Shown piece by piece: positions 6,937 to 14,298 of a DNA stretch of 41,008 bases. This DNA comes from SIG607 sp045533195. GTDB lineage: Bacteria; Bacillota; Clostridia; Oscillospirales; Acutalibacteraceae. The stretch covers positions 1-41,008 of the forward strand of contig JAZSHI010000029.1 of the NCBI GenBank assembly GCA_045533195.1. The letters are read 5' to 3'. A model generated the notes under the pieces. That model ran no database searches. It saw nothing but the letters and a program-made list of their open reading frames with translations, and was not told the DNA's origin. Every line of letters begins with the position of its first letter. The stretch's first letter is position 1. The position numbers and the translations under genes are program-made.

Positions 6937-7890
6937 ATGAAAAAACAAATCCCGATATTTTTTGCTATAGACAATTCTTACGCGCCATTTTTATCTGTGG
7001 CGCTTAATTCATTGGCAGACCATTCCTCAAAGAACAGAGAGTATGATATAACGGTTCTTTATATGGATTTAGAACCTAAAAATATGTATAGACTTAAGAC
7101 TTTTGAAAGGGATAATATTAAAATCACCTTTAAAAATATGACCGTTAATCTCGATGCGTTTGAGGATAGACACGAAAACCGCTTTAGATGTGACTACATT
7201 TTAGCAATATATTTCAGACTGTTTATAGCCAATATGTTTTCGCATTTAGATAAAGCAATTTACCTTGACAGCGATATTGTTCTTAACGACGATATAGCAA
7301 ATCTTTATGATATTGATATTAAGGATAATTTGCTCGGCGGGTGCTATGATACGTCAATTTCGCATAATTCGGATTTGTACGGATACACCGAAAAGGCAAT
7401 CGGTGTAAAGAAAACCGAATATATAAATTCGGGGATTCTTTTGATGAATCTGAAGGAAATGCGTCAGCAAAAATTCCAAGAACATTTTTTGAATCTACTT
7501 AATAAATATCATTTTGACAGTGTGGCGCCCGATCAGGATTATATAAATGCAATATGTAACGGCAAAATTTATTATCTGGATAGAAAATGGGATGCTATGC
7601 CTGATGAAATGGATAAACCTTTAAAACAACCTTCTTTAATTCATTATAACCTTTTTTCAAAGCCGTGGAATTATAGCGGCATTCAGTACGAGGAGTATTT
7701 TTGGCGCTATGCTAAAACAAGTGGCTATTTAACAGAAATACTTACTGTAAAAGAATCTTTTAACCAAGATAAAAGGGAAAAGGATATGGAGTGTATGAAA
7801 AGCCTTATTGAACGCGCCAGAGAAATTTCAAAAAGCAGCGTAACTTTTAATACTGCTTTAAAAAACGGAGAGAAAATAAGAATATGTTAA
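6937..7890 (+). CDS. Family 8 glycosyltransferase
   Basis: A 317-residue retaining hexosyltransferase of the GT8 (LPS galactosyl/glucosyltransferase-like) family. Residues about 4-30 form the nucleotide-sugar-binding strand and helix (IPIFFAIDNSYAPFLSVALNSL). The metal-binding DxD lies in AIYLDSDIVLNDD (about 107-119). NSGILLMNL and SLIHYNLFSKPW with a late histidine are further family blocks. No transmembrane helix is seen, so it probably works at the inner membrane face. It overlaps the following acyltransferase gene and is probably co-transcribed with it, which suggests surface or lipid modification; donor and acceptor are unknown. An unusual inverted repeat encloses its ribosome binding site. 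Confidence 0.88.
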   Translation: MKKQIPIFFAIDNSYAPFLSVALNSLADHSSKNREYDITVLYMDLEPKNMYRLKTFERDNIKITFKNMTVNLDAFEDRHENRFRCDYILAIYFRLFIANMFSHLDKAIYLDSDIVLNDDIANLYDIDIKDNLLGGCYDTSISHNSDLYGYTEKAIGVKKTEYINSGILLMNLKEMRQQKFQEHFLNLLNKYHFDSVAPDQDYINAICNGKIYYLDRKWDAMPDEMDKPLKQPSLIHYNLFSKPWNYSGIQYEEYFWRYAKTSGYLTEILTVKESFNQDKREKDMECMKSLIERAREISKSSVTFNTALKNGEKIRIC

Positions 7891-8735
7891 TGAATAAAGA
7901 ACGTGACGCAGTTATTGAAAATATAAAAAACTTTGCTGAAAGCGGACAGTTTCACAACAAAACCGAAATAAACGATCCGGTACTTAGTAAATCAGAGGAA
8001 CGAAAAATAACCTCTCGTTTTATTGAAAATCGCTCTAAAGCCTCATATAAAATAAAAAAAGCAGTGGCAGTAGCTGTTGCTAAAACCGCTGCAAAAATTA
8101 TAAATAAAAAAACAGAAATTATAGGACTTGAAAAGGCAGAGCGGGTAAAGGGCGGAGTTATAATCACCAGTAATCATTTTTCGCCTCTTGAAAATACCGT
8201 TATAAGATATCTTACCAACAATCTTAAAAGACGGGACTTAGCTATAATAAGCCAAACCTCAAATTTTGCTATGAAGGGTTTTTTGGGCTTTATAATGAAC
8301 TATGCCGATACCATTCCCATTTCCATAGAGCCCCGATACCTTGCAACCTCTTTTTTGGGAGTGCTCAGGGAAAAACTGGAAGAAGGTCAGGCCATACTGC
8401 TTTATCCTGAGCAAGAATTATGGTTTAATTACCGAAAGCCCCGCCCTTCAAAAGAGGGAGCGTATTTCTATGCCGCGAAGCTTAATAAACCCGTCATTTC
8501 TTGCTTTGTTGAAATAAGAGAGACGGGAAAACCTAAGGGGAATTTTTTAAAGCTTAGGTATATCCTTCACGTTTTGGATGTGATTTATCCTGAAAAAAAT
8601 TTAGCGCCGCGAGATAACGCAGCGCTAATGTCGAAAAAAGATTATCGGTTAAAAAAAGAATGTTACGAAAGGGTTTACGGCAAAAAGCTAACCTATGATT
8701 TCGAAAGCAGCGATATAGCAGGATGGAAGCCATAA
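7884..8735 (+). CDS. PlsC-like lysophospholipid acyltransferase
   Basis: A 283-residue member of the PlsC/LPLAT superfamily, which transfers acyl groups to lysophosphatidate or related acceptors at the membrane. The acceptor motif is NHFSPLEN (H98, E103), so the usual HX4D has glutamate in place of aspartate. The later YPEQELWFNYRKPRPSKEGA block replaces the usual FPEGTRS and seems characteristic of a Firmicutes subfamily. A lysine-rich region of about 75 residues precedes the catalytic part. Translation may start at 7884 or at the ATG at 7890, which overlaps the GT8 stop. The pairing with GT8 could mean assembly of a glycolipid, but this is speculative. A strong terminator follows. Confidence 0.82.
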   Translation: MLMNKERDAVIENIKNFAESGQFHNKTEINDPVLSKSEERKITSRFIENRSKASYKIKKAVAVAVAKTAAKIINKKTEIIGLEKAERVKGGVIITSNHFSPLENTVIRYLTNNLKRRDLAIISQTSNFAMKGFLGFIMNYADTIPISIEPRYLATSFLGVLREKLEEGQAILLYPEQELWFNYRKPRPSKEGAYFYAAKLNKPVISCFVEIRETGKPKGNFLKLRYILHVLDVIYPEKNLAPRDNAALMSKKDYRLKKECYERVYGKKLTYDFESSDIAGWKP

Positions 8736-8739
8736 AAAA

Positions 8740-9093
8740 CTCGGTTCTCCAAAAGGGAGGCGCTTCGTAAAGAAGTGTCTCCCTTTTCTTTTTGAAAGAG
8801 TCATAGTGGGTTACATACTTTTAAATTTACCCATCTCAAAAATGTGAATAATAAGTGATATTGTGAGACTGGTCTCACAGTGATATTCTTTAGAATACCT
8901 CGCCTACGGCGAGATATTTCTAAAGAGTGATATGAAAACCATCGGTTTTCGTGATATTATATTCACCACTAAAACTCGCGAAGCGAATATAACTTGGGCG
9001 AAGCCCAAATATAACTGCGAAGCAATATAACTCGCCAAAGGCGAATATAACTGAGGCACCATCCGTAAGGAAGGTGCCTCAAAGAGAACCGAG
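8740..9093. repeat. Array of small hairpins bounded by a 10-bp inverted repeat
   Basis: CTCGGTTCTC (8740-8749) is perfectly inverted at 9084-9093. Between them lies a series of short palindromes joined by repeating spacers. On the left are TGTGAGAC/GTCTCACA (8862-8879), ATTCT/AGAAT, CTCGCC/GGCGAG and GAAAACC/GGTTTTC, each preceded by GTGATAT. On the right are TCGC/GCGA, TTGGGC/GCCCAA, TGC/GCA, TCGCC/GGCGA and the long GAGGCACC/GGTGCCTC hairpin, each followed by ATATAAC. The left half is further closed by GTGAATA (8844) and TATTCAC near 8968-8975. The element fills the gap between two convergent genes and has no coding potential. It resembles a MITE-like, highly structured intergenic repeat family of Clostridia. 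The right-hand hairpin may also serve as the gdhA terminator. Confidence 0.75.
8751..8796 (+). terminator. Terminator after the GT8-PlsC operon
   Basis: AAAAGGGAG-CGCTTC pairs with GAAG-G/T-CTCCCTTTT around a GTAAA loop and is followed by CTTTTT. It also forms the left edge of the hairpin array at 8740-9093. Confidence 0.8.
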
Positions 9094-9123
9094 CAATTTT
9101 TTTGCCCTTTAAGAAGTATATAA

Positions 9124-10470
9124 TTAGGAGCAGCCCTGCCACTTCATAGCTTCTGCAACCTTTAAGAAGCCTGCAATGTTAGCACCTGCACAGAGGTCGC
9201 CCTCAAGGCCGTATTCCTTAGCAGCATCAAAGGAGCTCTTATAGATGTTGGTCATAATTTGCTTGAGTTTTGCATCAACCTCTTCAGCAGTCCAGCTGTA
9301 TCTCATAGAGTTCTGGCTCATTTCCAAGCCGGAAACAGCAACACCGCCGGCATTAACAGCCTTGGAAGGAGCGATTACAACACCGTTTGCCTTTAAGTAT
9401 TCAAATGCTTCTTCTGTGGTAGGCATATTAGCAACTTCCATATAGTACTTAACACCGTTTGCTACTATGTTCTTAGCATCTTCAATGCCAACTTCGTTCT
9501 GGGTAGCGCAAGGCATAACAACGTCAACCTTAACCTCCCAAGGACGTTTGCCTGCAAAGAAGGGAACGCCGAATTTATCAGCATAATCCTGAACTTTGTC
9601 ACGGCAGGAAGCACGCATATCAAGCATAAATTGAATCTTTTCTTCGGTGTCAATACCGTTTTCGTCATATACGTAACCGTCGGGACCGGAAATGGTAACA
9701 ACCTTACCGCCAAGCTCGGTAATCTTCTTTACAGTACCCCAAGCAACGTTACCGAAACCGGAAACAGCAAAGGTCTTGCCCTTGATATCTTCGCCGAAGG
9801 ACTTAAGAACCTCAGCGGTGTAGTAAACAGCGCCGAAACCTGTTGCTTCGGGACGGATAAGAGAACCGCCGGAAGGAACTGCCTTACCGGTAAGAACACC
9901 TGTAAATGCGTTCATAATTCTCTTATATTGACCGAAGAGATAACCAACCTCTCTTGCGCCTACACCGATGTCACCTGCAGGAACGTCGGTATCGGGGCCG
10001 ATGTGTCTGTAAAGCTCGGTCATAAAGCTCTGGCAGAAACGCATAACTTCGGCATCGCTCTTTCCTCTGGGGTCAAAGTCAGCGCCGCCCTTACCGCCGC
10101 CCATGGGAAGACTGGTAAGGCTGTTCTTGAAGGTCTGTTCGAAACCTAAGAACTTAATGATGGAAGCGTTAACGGAAGGATGGAAACGAAGACCGCCCTT
10201 ATATGGACCGATAGCAGAGTTAAACTGAATTCTGAAACCGCGGTTAACCTGAACCTTGCCGTTGTCATCCATCCACGGAACGCGGAAAACTATTTGACGC
10301 TCGGGTTCAACCATACGTTCAATAACGCCTGACTCAATAAAGTCGGGACGCTGTTCAACTACGGGCTCAAGACTTGCGAGAACTTCGGTAACAGCCTGAA
10401 TAAATTCGGGCTCACCGGCATTTCGCTTTTTAACGTTTTCAAGTACGGAAATTAAATACTCGTTTTTCAT
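9124..10470 (-). CDS. gdhA: NADP-type glutamate dehydrogenase
   Basis: Interconverts 2-oxoglutarate plus ammonia and glutamate; in this context mainly ammonia assimilation. The 448-residue protein has the active-site block SLPMGGGKGG with the catalytic lysine, PAGDIGVGAREVGYLFG, and the dinucleotide-binding SGFGNVAWG of the hexameric NADP-dependent class. The chosen ATG at 10470 is three codons inside the longest frame: the upstream in-frame GTG falls within the AAGGTG ribosome binding site. A consensus promoter lies immediately after the thrS stop. Glutamate made here feeds the proline pathway encoded 3 kb away, although no shared regulation is visible. Confidence 0.97.
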   Translation of the reverse strand: MKNEYLISVLENVKKRNAGEPEFIQAVTEVLASLEPVVEQRPDFIESGVIERMVEPERQIVFRVPWMDDNGKVQVNRGFRIQFNSAIGPYKGGLRFHPSVNASIIKFLGFEQTFKNSLTSLPMGGGKGGADFDPRGKSDAEVMRFCQSFMTELYRHIGPDTDVPAGDIGVGAREVGYLFGQYKRIMNAFTGVLTGKAVPSGGSLIRPEATGFGAVYYTAEVLKSFGEDIKGKTFAVSGFGNVAWGTVKKITELGGKVVTISGPDGYVYDENGIDTEEKIQFMLDMRASCRDKVQDYADKFGVPFFAGKRPWEVKVDVVMPCATQNEVGIEDAKNIVANGVKYYMEVANMPTTEEAFEYLKANGVVIAPSKAVNAGGVAVSGLEMSQNSMRYSWTAEEVDAKLKQIMTNIYKSSFDAAKEYGLEGDLCAGANIAGFLKVAEAMKWQGCS

Positions 10471-10502
10471 TAAAATCACACCTTTTTAAAATTTATTATA
10501 TA

Positions 10503-10531
10503 ATTATATTTTATTATACTTTAGTTGTCAA
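10503..10531 (-). promoter_or_regulatory. gdhA promoter
   Basis: On the minus strand TTGACA (10531-10526), 17-bp spacer, TATAAT (10508-10503): a perfect consensus sigma-A promoter placed between thrS and gdhA. No terminator is visible between the two genes, so thrS transcripts may also read into gdhA. Confidence 0.85.
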
Positions 10532-10534
10532 TAA

Positions 10535-12301
10535 TTACTTACGATTTTTTATATCATCTAAAAGATTTTTTATAAAATCTTCCTTGCTCATTTCGGTTGT
10601 TTCAAGGGTATCGCGGTTTCTTACGGAAATTGTGCCGTTTTCAGCCTCTTTAGCGCCGAGAATAAGCATATAGGGAACGCGGTCAACTGCCTGCGCCTCT
10701 CTGATTTTATAACCGATTTTTTCGTTTCTGTCATCAAGCTGACAGCGTACCCCTGCATTTCTTAAAGCTTCATAAATATCACGCGCATATTCAATGGTCT
10801 TTTCGGATACGGGAAGCACCTTAACCTGAACGGGAGCAAGCCAAGCGGGGAACTTTCCTGCAAAATGCTCGGTAATAATACCGATAAAGCGTTCAATCGA
10901 ACCAAAGCATACGCGGTGAATCATAATGGGACGCTGTTTTTCACCGTTTTCATCGGTGTATTCAAGCTGGAAGTTAATAGGCATCTGGAAGTCAAGCTGA
11001 ATTGTACCGCACTGCCATGTTCTGCCGAGACTGTCTTCAAGATGGAAGTCGATTTTCGGGCCGTAGAATGCGCCGTCACCCTCGTTAATGGTGTAGGGAA
11101 GACCGAGCTTTTCAAGAGCGCCCTTAAGTCCGTTGGTTGCTGCCTCCCAGTCTTCATCACTTCCCATACTGTCTTCGGGACGGGTGGAAAGCTCGATGAA
11201 ATACTTGAAGCCGAATTTCTCGTAAACTTCGTTTATAAGATGAACAACATTCATAATTTCATCTTGTATCTGGTCTTTGGTCATAAAGATATGAGCATCG
11301 TCCTGAGTAAAGCAACGAACTCTGAAAAGACCGTGAAGAGCACCCTTTAATTCGTGACGGTGAACAAGACCGAGTTCGCCTACCCTCAGGGGCAAATCTC
11401 TGTAGGAATGAAGCTGACTCTTATAAACCATAACACCGCCCGGGCAGTTCATAGGCTTAATGCAGTATGTTTCTTCATCAATGGTGGTGGAATACATATT
11501 GTCTTTATAATGATCCCAGTGACCGCTTGTTTCCCAGAGTCTTCTGTTCATAATAAGAGGAGTAGAAACCTCTACGTAATTATCTCTGTAGTGAATGTCT
11601 CTCCAATAATCAATAAGAGCATTTTTAAGAGCCATACCGCTGGGCAGGAAGAAGGGGAAACCGGGGCCTTCGTCGCTCATCATAAAGAGGTTCATTTCTT
11701 TGCCGATTTTACGGTGGTCTCTGCGTTCTGCTTCCTCTAAGAGTAAGAGATAATCGTCAAGCTCCTGCTGACTTTCAAAGGCAATACCGTAAATACGGGT
11801 GAGCATTTTGTTGTTTTTATCGTTTTTCCAGTACGCACCGCTTGTTTTGGTTAATTTGAATGCCTTTAAAGCCTTTGTATAGGTGAGGTGAGGGCCAACG
11901 CACATATCAATGTATTCGCCCTGCTGATAAAAGCTTATGGTAGCATCCTCGTCTAAGTCGCCGATATGCTCAACCTTATAGCTTTCCTTTCTTTCTTCCA
12001 TAAGAGCGACAGCTTCTTTTCTGTCGAGAACAAAGGGCTTAATGGGAAGATTTTCTTTAACGATTTTCTTCATTTCTGCTTCAATCTTTGCTAAATCTTC
12101 CTCGCCTACGGTCTTTTCACCAAGGTCAACGTCATAGTAAAAACCTTTTTCGGTTGCAGGGCCGTAAGCAAAATCTGCTTCGGGGTAAAGACGTTTTATG
12201 GCCTGAGCCATAATGTGTGCGGCAGAGTGGCGAAGTATGTGGAGTTTTTCCTCTTTTTCTTCTACTTCAGCTACGTGTCCGTCGTTGTAGATGGCTTTCA
12301 T
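10535..12301 (-). CDS. thrS: Threonyl-tRNA synthetase lacking the N-terminal TGS domain
   Basis: Charges tRNA-Thr with threonine. At 588 residues it is about 55 shorter than the E. coli enzyme. After a short 20-residue lead it goes straight into the N2 editing domain (ILRHSAAHIMAQAIKRLYP), so the N-terminal TGS (N1) domain is missing. The editing domain retains the HxxxH and a C-x-H-type site (CVGPHL). The class II catalytic core carries the zinc ligands in KPMNCPGG, the HRHELKGALHGLFRVRCFTQDDAH block and HRVCFGSIERF; the anticodon-binding domain follows. Expression is controlled by a T-box leader immediately upstream. The ATG has AAAGGAG at good spacing. Confidence 0.97.
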   Translation of the reverse strand: MKAIYNDGHVAEVEEKEEKLHILRHSAAHIMAQAIKRLYPEADFAYGPATEKGFYYDVDLGEKTVGEEDLAKIEAEMKKIVKENLPIKPFVLDRKEAVALMEERKESYKVEHIGDLDEDATISFYQQGEYIDMCVGPHLTYTKALKAFKLTKTSGAYWKNDKNNKMLTRIYGIAFESQQELDDYLLLLEEAERRDHRKIGKEMNLFMMSDEGPGFPFFLPSGMALKNALIDYWRDIHYRDNYVEVSTPLIMNRRLWETSGHWDHYKDNMYSTTIDEETYCIKPMNCPGGVMVYKSQLHSYRDLPLRVGELGLVHRHELKGALHGLFRVRCFTQDDAHIFMTKDQIQDEIMNVVHLINEVYEKFGFKYFIELSTRPEDSMGSDEDWEAATNGLKGALEKLGLPYTINEGDGAFYGPKIDFHLEDSLGRTWQCGTIQLDFQMPINFQLEYTDENGEKQRPIMIHRVCFGSIERFIGIITEHFAGKFPAWLAPVQVKVLPVSEKTIEYARDIYEALRNAGVRCQLDDRNEKIGYKIREAQAVDRVPYMLILGAKEAENGTISVRNRDTLETTEMSKEDFIKNLLDDIKNRK

Positions 12302-12334
12302 TATAATTTCTCCTTTAGAGTTTTTTGAAAATAA

Positions 12335-12549
12335 AAACCCTTAACGCCCGAAAGGGCATTAAGGGTGCATTTAACACGGTTCCACCTTAAAGTTTAACTC
12401 TTATTTTCTTAACGCGAAATAACGGCATTGCTTTTTACTGCAATACGGCTCAGGAGTGGTCTTCGCTTAAATTTCACGAAACCGCTTTCACCAAATGCGG
12501 TCTTCTCTGAACGCTTCCTTTAAACTACTCTTTCCGTCAAAGCCTTTAC
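12335..12549 (-). ncRNA. T-box riboswitch (threonine specifier) upstream of thrS
   Basis: The minus-strand leader between the predicted start (about 12549) and the thrS gene has the full T-box layout. An AGTA-containing region and a GGTG apical segment belong to stem I. The specifier loop reads GAAGACCACTC with ACC, a threonine codon, at 12460-12458. The conserved antiterminator T-box AAGGTGGAACCGTG spans 12388-12375. The competing terminator hairpin ACCCTTAA-GCCC/GGGC-TTAAGGGT (12366-12335) runs into a T tract. Uncharged tRNA-Thr should stabilise the antiterminator and switch thrS on. Confidence 0.94.
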
Positions 12550-12555
12550 TAAAAT

Positions 12556-12584
12556 ATTTTATCACTAAACTTACAATTTGTCAA
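12556..12584 (-). promoter_or_regulatory. thrS promoter
   Basis: On the minus strand TTGACA (12584-12579), 17-bp spacer, TAAAAT (12561-12556). It starts five bases after the rpiB stop codon, so thrS has its own promoter despite following the tsaE-tsaB-rpiB operon. Confidence 0.85.
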
Positions 12585-12588
12585 TTAC

Positions 12589-13032
12589 TTAATTTGCTTC
12601 TTCAATAGCGGTTATTTTGTCAACGCGCTTTGCGTGTCTGCCGCCTTCAAACTGGGTGTCAACAAAAAGGTCAACAAGCTCAAGAGCAGTACCTACACCG
12701 ATTACTCTGCCGCCGAGACACAAAATGTTACTGTTGTTGTGAAGACGGGTGTATTTGGCGGAAAAATGTTCGCTTACTGCAGCGGCGCGGATACCCTTTA
12801 CCTTGTTGGCGGCAAGAGACATACCGATTCCCGTTCCGCAAACAAGAATACCAAGCTGACTTTCACCGTCTTTTATACTGCCTGCTACCTTTATGGCAAT
12901 ATCGGGATAATCAACCGAAATCTGCTCGTAAATACCGAAATCCTTAACCTCGAAGCCACGATTTGTAAGATGCTCCGCAATAGCATTTTTGTGTTCGAGT
13001 CCGCCGTGGTCACAACCGATTGCAATTTTCAT
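12589..13032 (-). CDS. rpiB: Ribose-5-phosphate isomerase B
   Basis: Interconverts ribose 5-phosphate and ribulose 5-phosphate in the pentose phosphate pathway. The 147-residue protein shows the RpiB/LacAB fold signature: GCDHGG near the start, the catalytic cysteine in LVCGTGIGMSLAANK and the RLHNNSNILCLGGR block. The usual length is about 150. It follows tsaB within a base or two and is the last gene of the tsaE-tsaB-rpiB operon. A role as an allose-6-phosphate isomerase is possible in this family but is not indicated by neighbours. Confidence 0.95.
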   Translation of the reverse strand: MKIAIGCDHGGLEHKNAIAEHLTNRGFEVKDFGIYEQISVDYPDIAIKVAGSIKDGESQLGILVCGTGIGMSLAANKVKGIRAAAVSEHFSAKYTRLHNNSNILCLGGRVIGVGTALELVDLFVDTQFEGGRHAKRVDKITAIEEAN

Positions 13033-13033
13033 T

Positions 13034-13741
13034 TTATATCTCCTTGTTTTTTAATTTTAATTCTCTTTCTGCCTGAGGCAGCCTTAAATATATAGGTAAT
13101 AACTGCTCAGAAATTTTGAAAAATCCGTTTTTAAAGAGCTTTTCTGCCGCTTTTGCTACACCGCAACCGCTTTGCAGACGTTTTTCTTTGTGGGCGAGTA
13201 TAACATTCTTTTTATCGCTTACAAAGGGGAAAAACATTTCTGCACCGTCACCGGCAATAATAATTTTACAACGCACCTTGCTTCTGAAAATCTCGCCTTT
13301 CAGATAATCTACCGATACGGCTCGGTCTTCACAAAGCCTTTTAATCTTGCCGTCTTTAATGCGGAAAAGCGCGTTATACACCTGATTGCATCTTGCATCC
13401 ATTACAGCGCATATAAGAGCGTCCTCATCCGAAAAGTTATAGGCGATAGCCTCAAGGGTGGAAACGGGAATACAGGGGGAATTTTTAGGAAGCGCCATTC
13501 CCTTTACTGCGCTGATTCCTATTCTTATTCCCGTAAAAGAACCGGGACCTGCCGAAACGGCAAAAGCACCAATATCACTAAAGGGGATATTAGCGGCGCT
13601 AAGCATATTTGTTACCACAGGCAAAAGGGTTTGCGAATGGGTAAGTGGCGATGAGGTGAAATCGGAACATAAAATTTTGTTATTTTCACTTACGGCGCAG
13701 GATGCAGTTTTAGCCGAACATTCAAGAGAGAGGATTTTCAT
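13034..13741 (-). CDS. tsaB: tRNA t6A biosynthesis protein TsaB
   Basis: A subunit of the TsaD-TsaB-TsaE complex that installs N6-threonylcarbamoyladenosine at position 37 of ANN-decoding tRNAs. It is an ASKHA-fold pseudo-enzyme that stabilises TsaD. The 235-residue protein begins with the typical ILSLECSAKTASCAV strand and carries the VSAGPGSFTGIRIG signature. It sits directly after tsaE (two-base gap) and before rpiB. tsaD and tsaC are not in the window. Confidence 0.93.
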   Translation of the reverse strand: MKILSLECSAKTASCAVSENNKILCSDFTSSPLTHSQTLLPVVTNMLSAANIPFSDIGAFAVSAGPGSFTGIRIGISAVKGMALPKNSPCIPVSTLEAIAYNFSDEDALICAVMDARCNQVYNALFRIKDGKIKRLCEDRAVSVDYLKGEIFRSKVRCKIIIAGDGAEMFFPFVSDKKNVILAHKEKRLQSGCGVAKAAEKLFKNGFFKISEQLLPIYLRLPQAERELKLKNKEI

Positions 13742-13743
13742 TA

Positions 13744-14163
13744 TTATTTTGCTCCTTCAACCGTTATTTTTCGGGAATTTTCATCGGTGGCTTCAATGGT
13801 TATATAAATTGTTTTTTGGGGCAGAGCACCGTCGATGTTTTCGCTCCACTCAACTGCAATAACACCCTTTTCCTCCATATAATCGAAAAAACCGCAGGAG
13901 TCAAGGTCTTCCCAACCTTCGATTCTATACATATCAAAATGGAAAAGGGGCAGTCTGCCGCCTCTGTATTCATTAACTATAGCAAAGGTGGGGCTGGATA
14001 TGTCACCTGTAAAGCCAAGACCTTTTGCAAGACCTCTTGTAAAATGGGTTTTTCCCATACCCATACCGCCGCGAAAGGCTAAAACCTCGCCGCCCTGAAG
14101 AGTTTTAGCAAAATTGTAAGCAAAATTTTCGGTATCTATAGGGGAAAAAGACAAAAATTCCAC
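13744..14163 (-). CDS. tsaE: tRNA t6A biosynthesis ATPase TsaE
   Basis: The small P-loop ATPase of the t6A machinery, which drives turnover of the TsaD-TsaB complex. The 139-residue protein has a Walker A motif in FRGGMGMGKTHFTRGLAKGLG, SSPTFAIVNEY, FHFDMYR and a VEWSE motif typical of the YjeE family. The start is GTG with AAGGAGG at a spacing of about 7. It is the first gene of an operon with tsaB and rpiB and is divergent from the SEDS gene. Confidence 0.95.
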   Translation of the reverse strand: MEFLSFSPIDTENFAYNFAKTLQGGEVLAFRGGMGMGKTHFTRGLAKGLGFTGDISSPTFAIVNEYRGGRLPLFHFDMYRIEGWEDLDSCGFFDYMEEKGVIAVEWSENIDGALPQKTIYITIEATDENSRKITVEGAK

Positions 14164-14194
14164 TAAAAACCCTCCTTAACTCCATAATATAAGT

Positions 14195-14223
14195 ATTATA
14201 ACATCTAAATCTTTAACTTTCAA
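14195..14223 (-). promoter_or_regulatory. tsaE-tsaB-rpiB promoter
   Basis: On the minus strand TTGAAA (14223-14218), 17-bp spacer, TATAAT (14200-14195). Its -35 hexamer is one arm of the 9-bp palindrome at 14218-14242. Confidence 0.75.
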
Positions 14224-14236
14224 CTAAAATATATAG

Positions 14237-14265
14237 TTGAAAAAAGGGGGATTTTATTATAAAAT
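14237..14265 (+). promoter_or_regulatory. Predicted promoter of the SEDS gene
   Basis: TTGAAA (14237-14242), 17-bp spacer, TAAAAT (14260-14265). The -35 hexamer is the second arm of the palindrome TTTCAACTA/TAGTTGAAA shared with the divergent tsaE promoter. Confidence 0.6.
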
Positions 14266-14298
14266 AGTAAATAGTGAATTGAAAGGAAGTGAAAAGGT

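Noticed and set aside
8850..9060. Regularly spaced short repeats that might be a CRISPR array
   Set aside because: The constant parts are only 7-8 bp linkers and the variable parts are short palindromes of unequal length, with no spacers of 28-40 bp and no cas genes.
9631..10149. 172-codon open frame on the plus strand opposite gdhA
   Set aside because: It lies entirely within gdhA, has no ribosome binding site, and its composition reflects the codon pattern of the real gene on the other strand.
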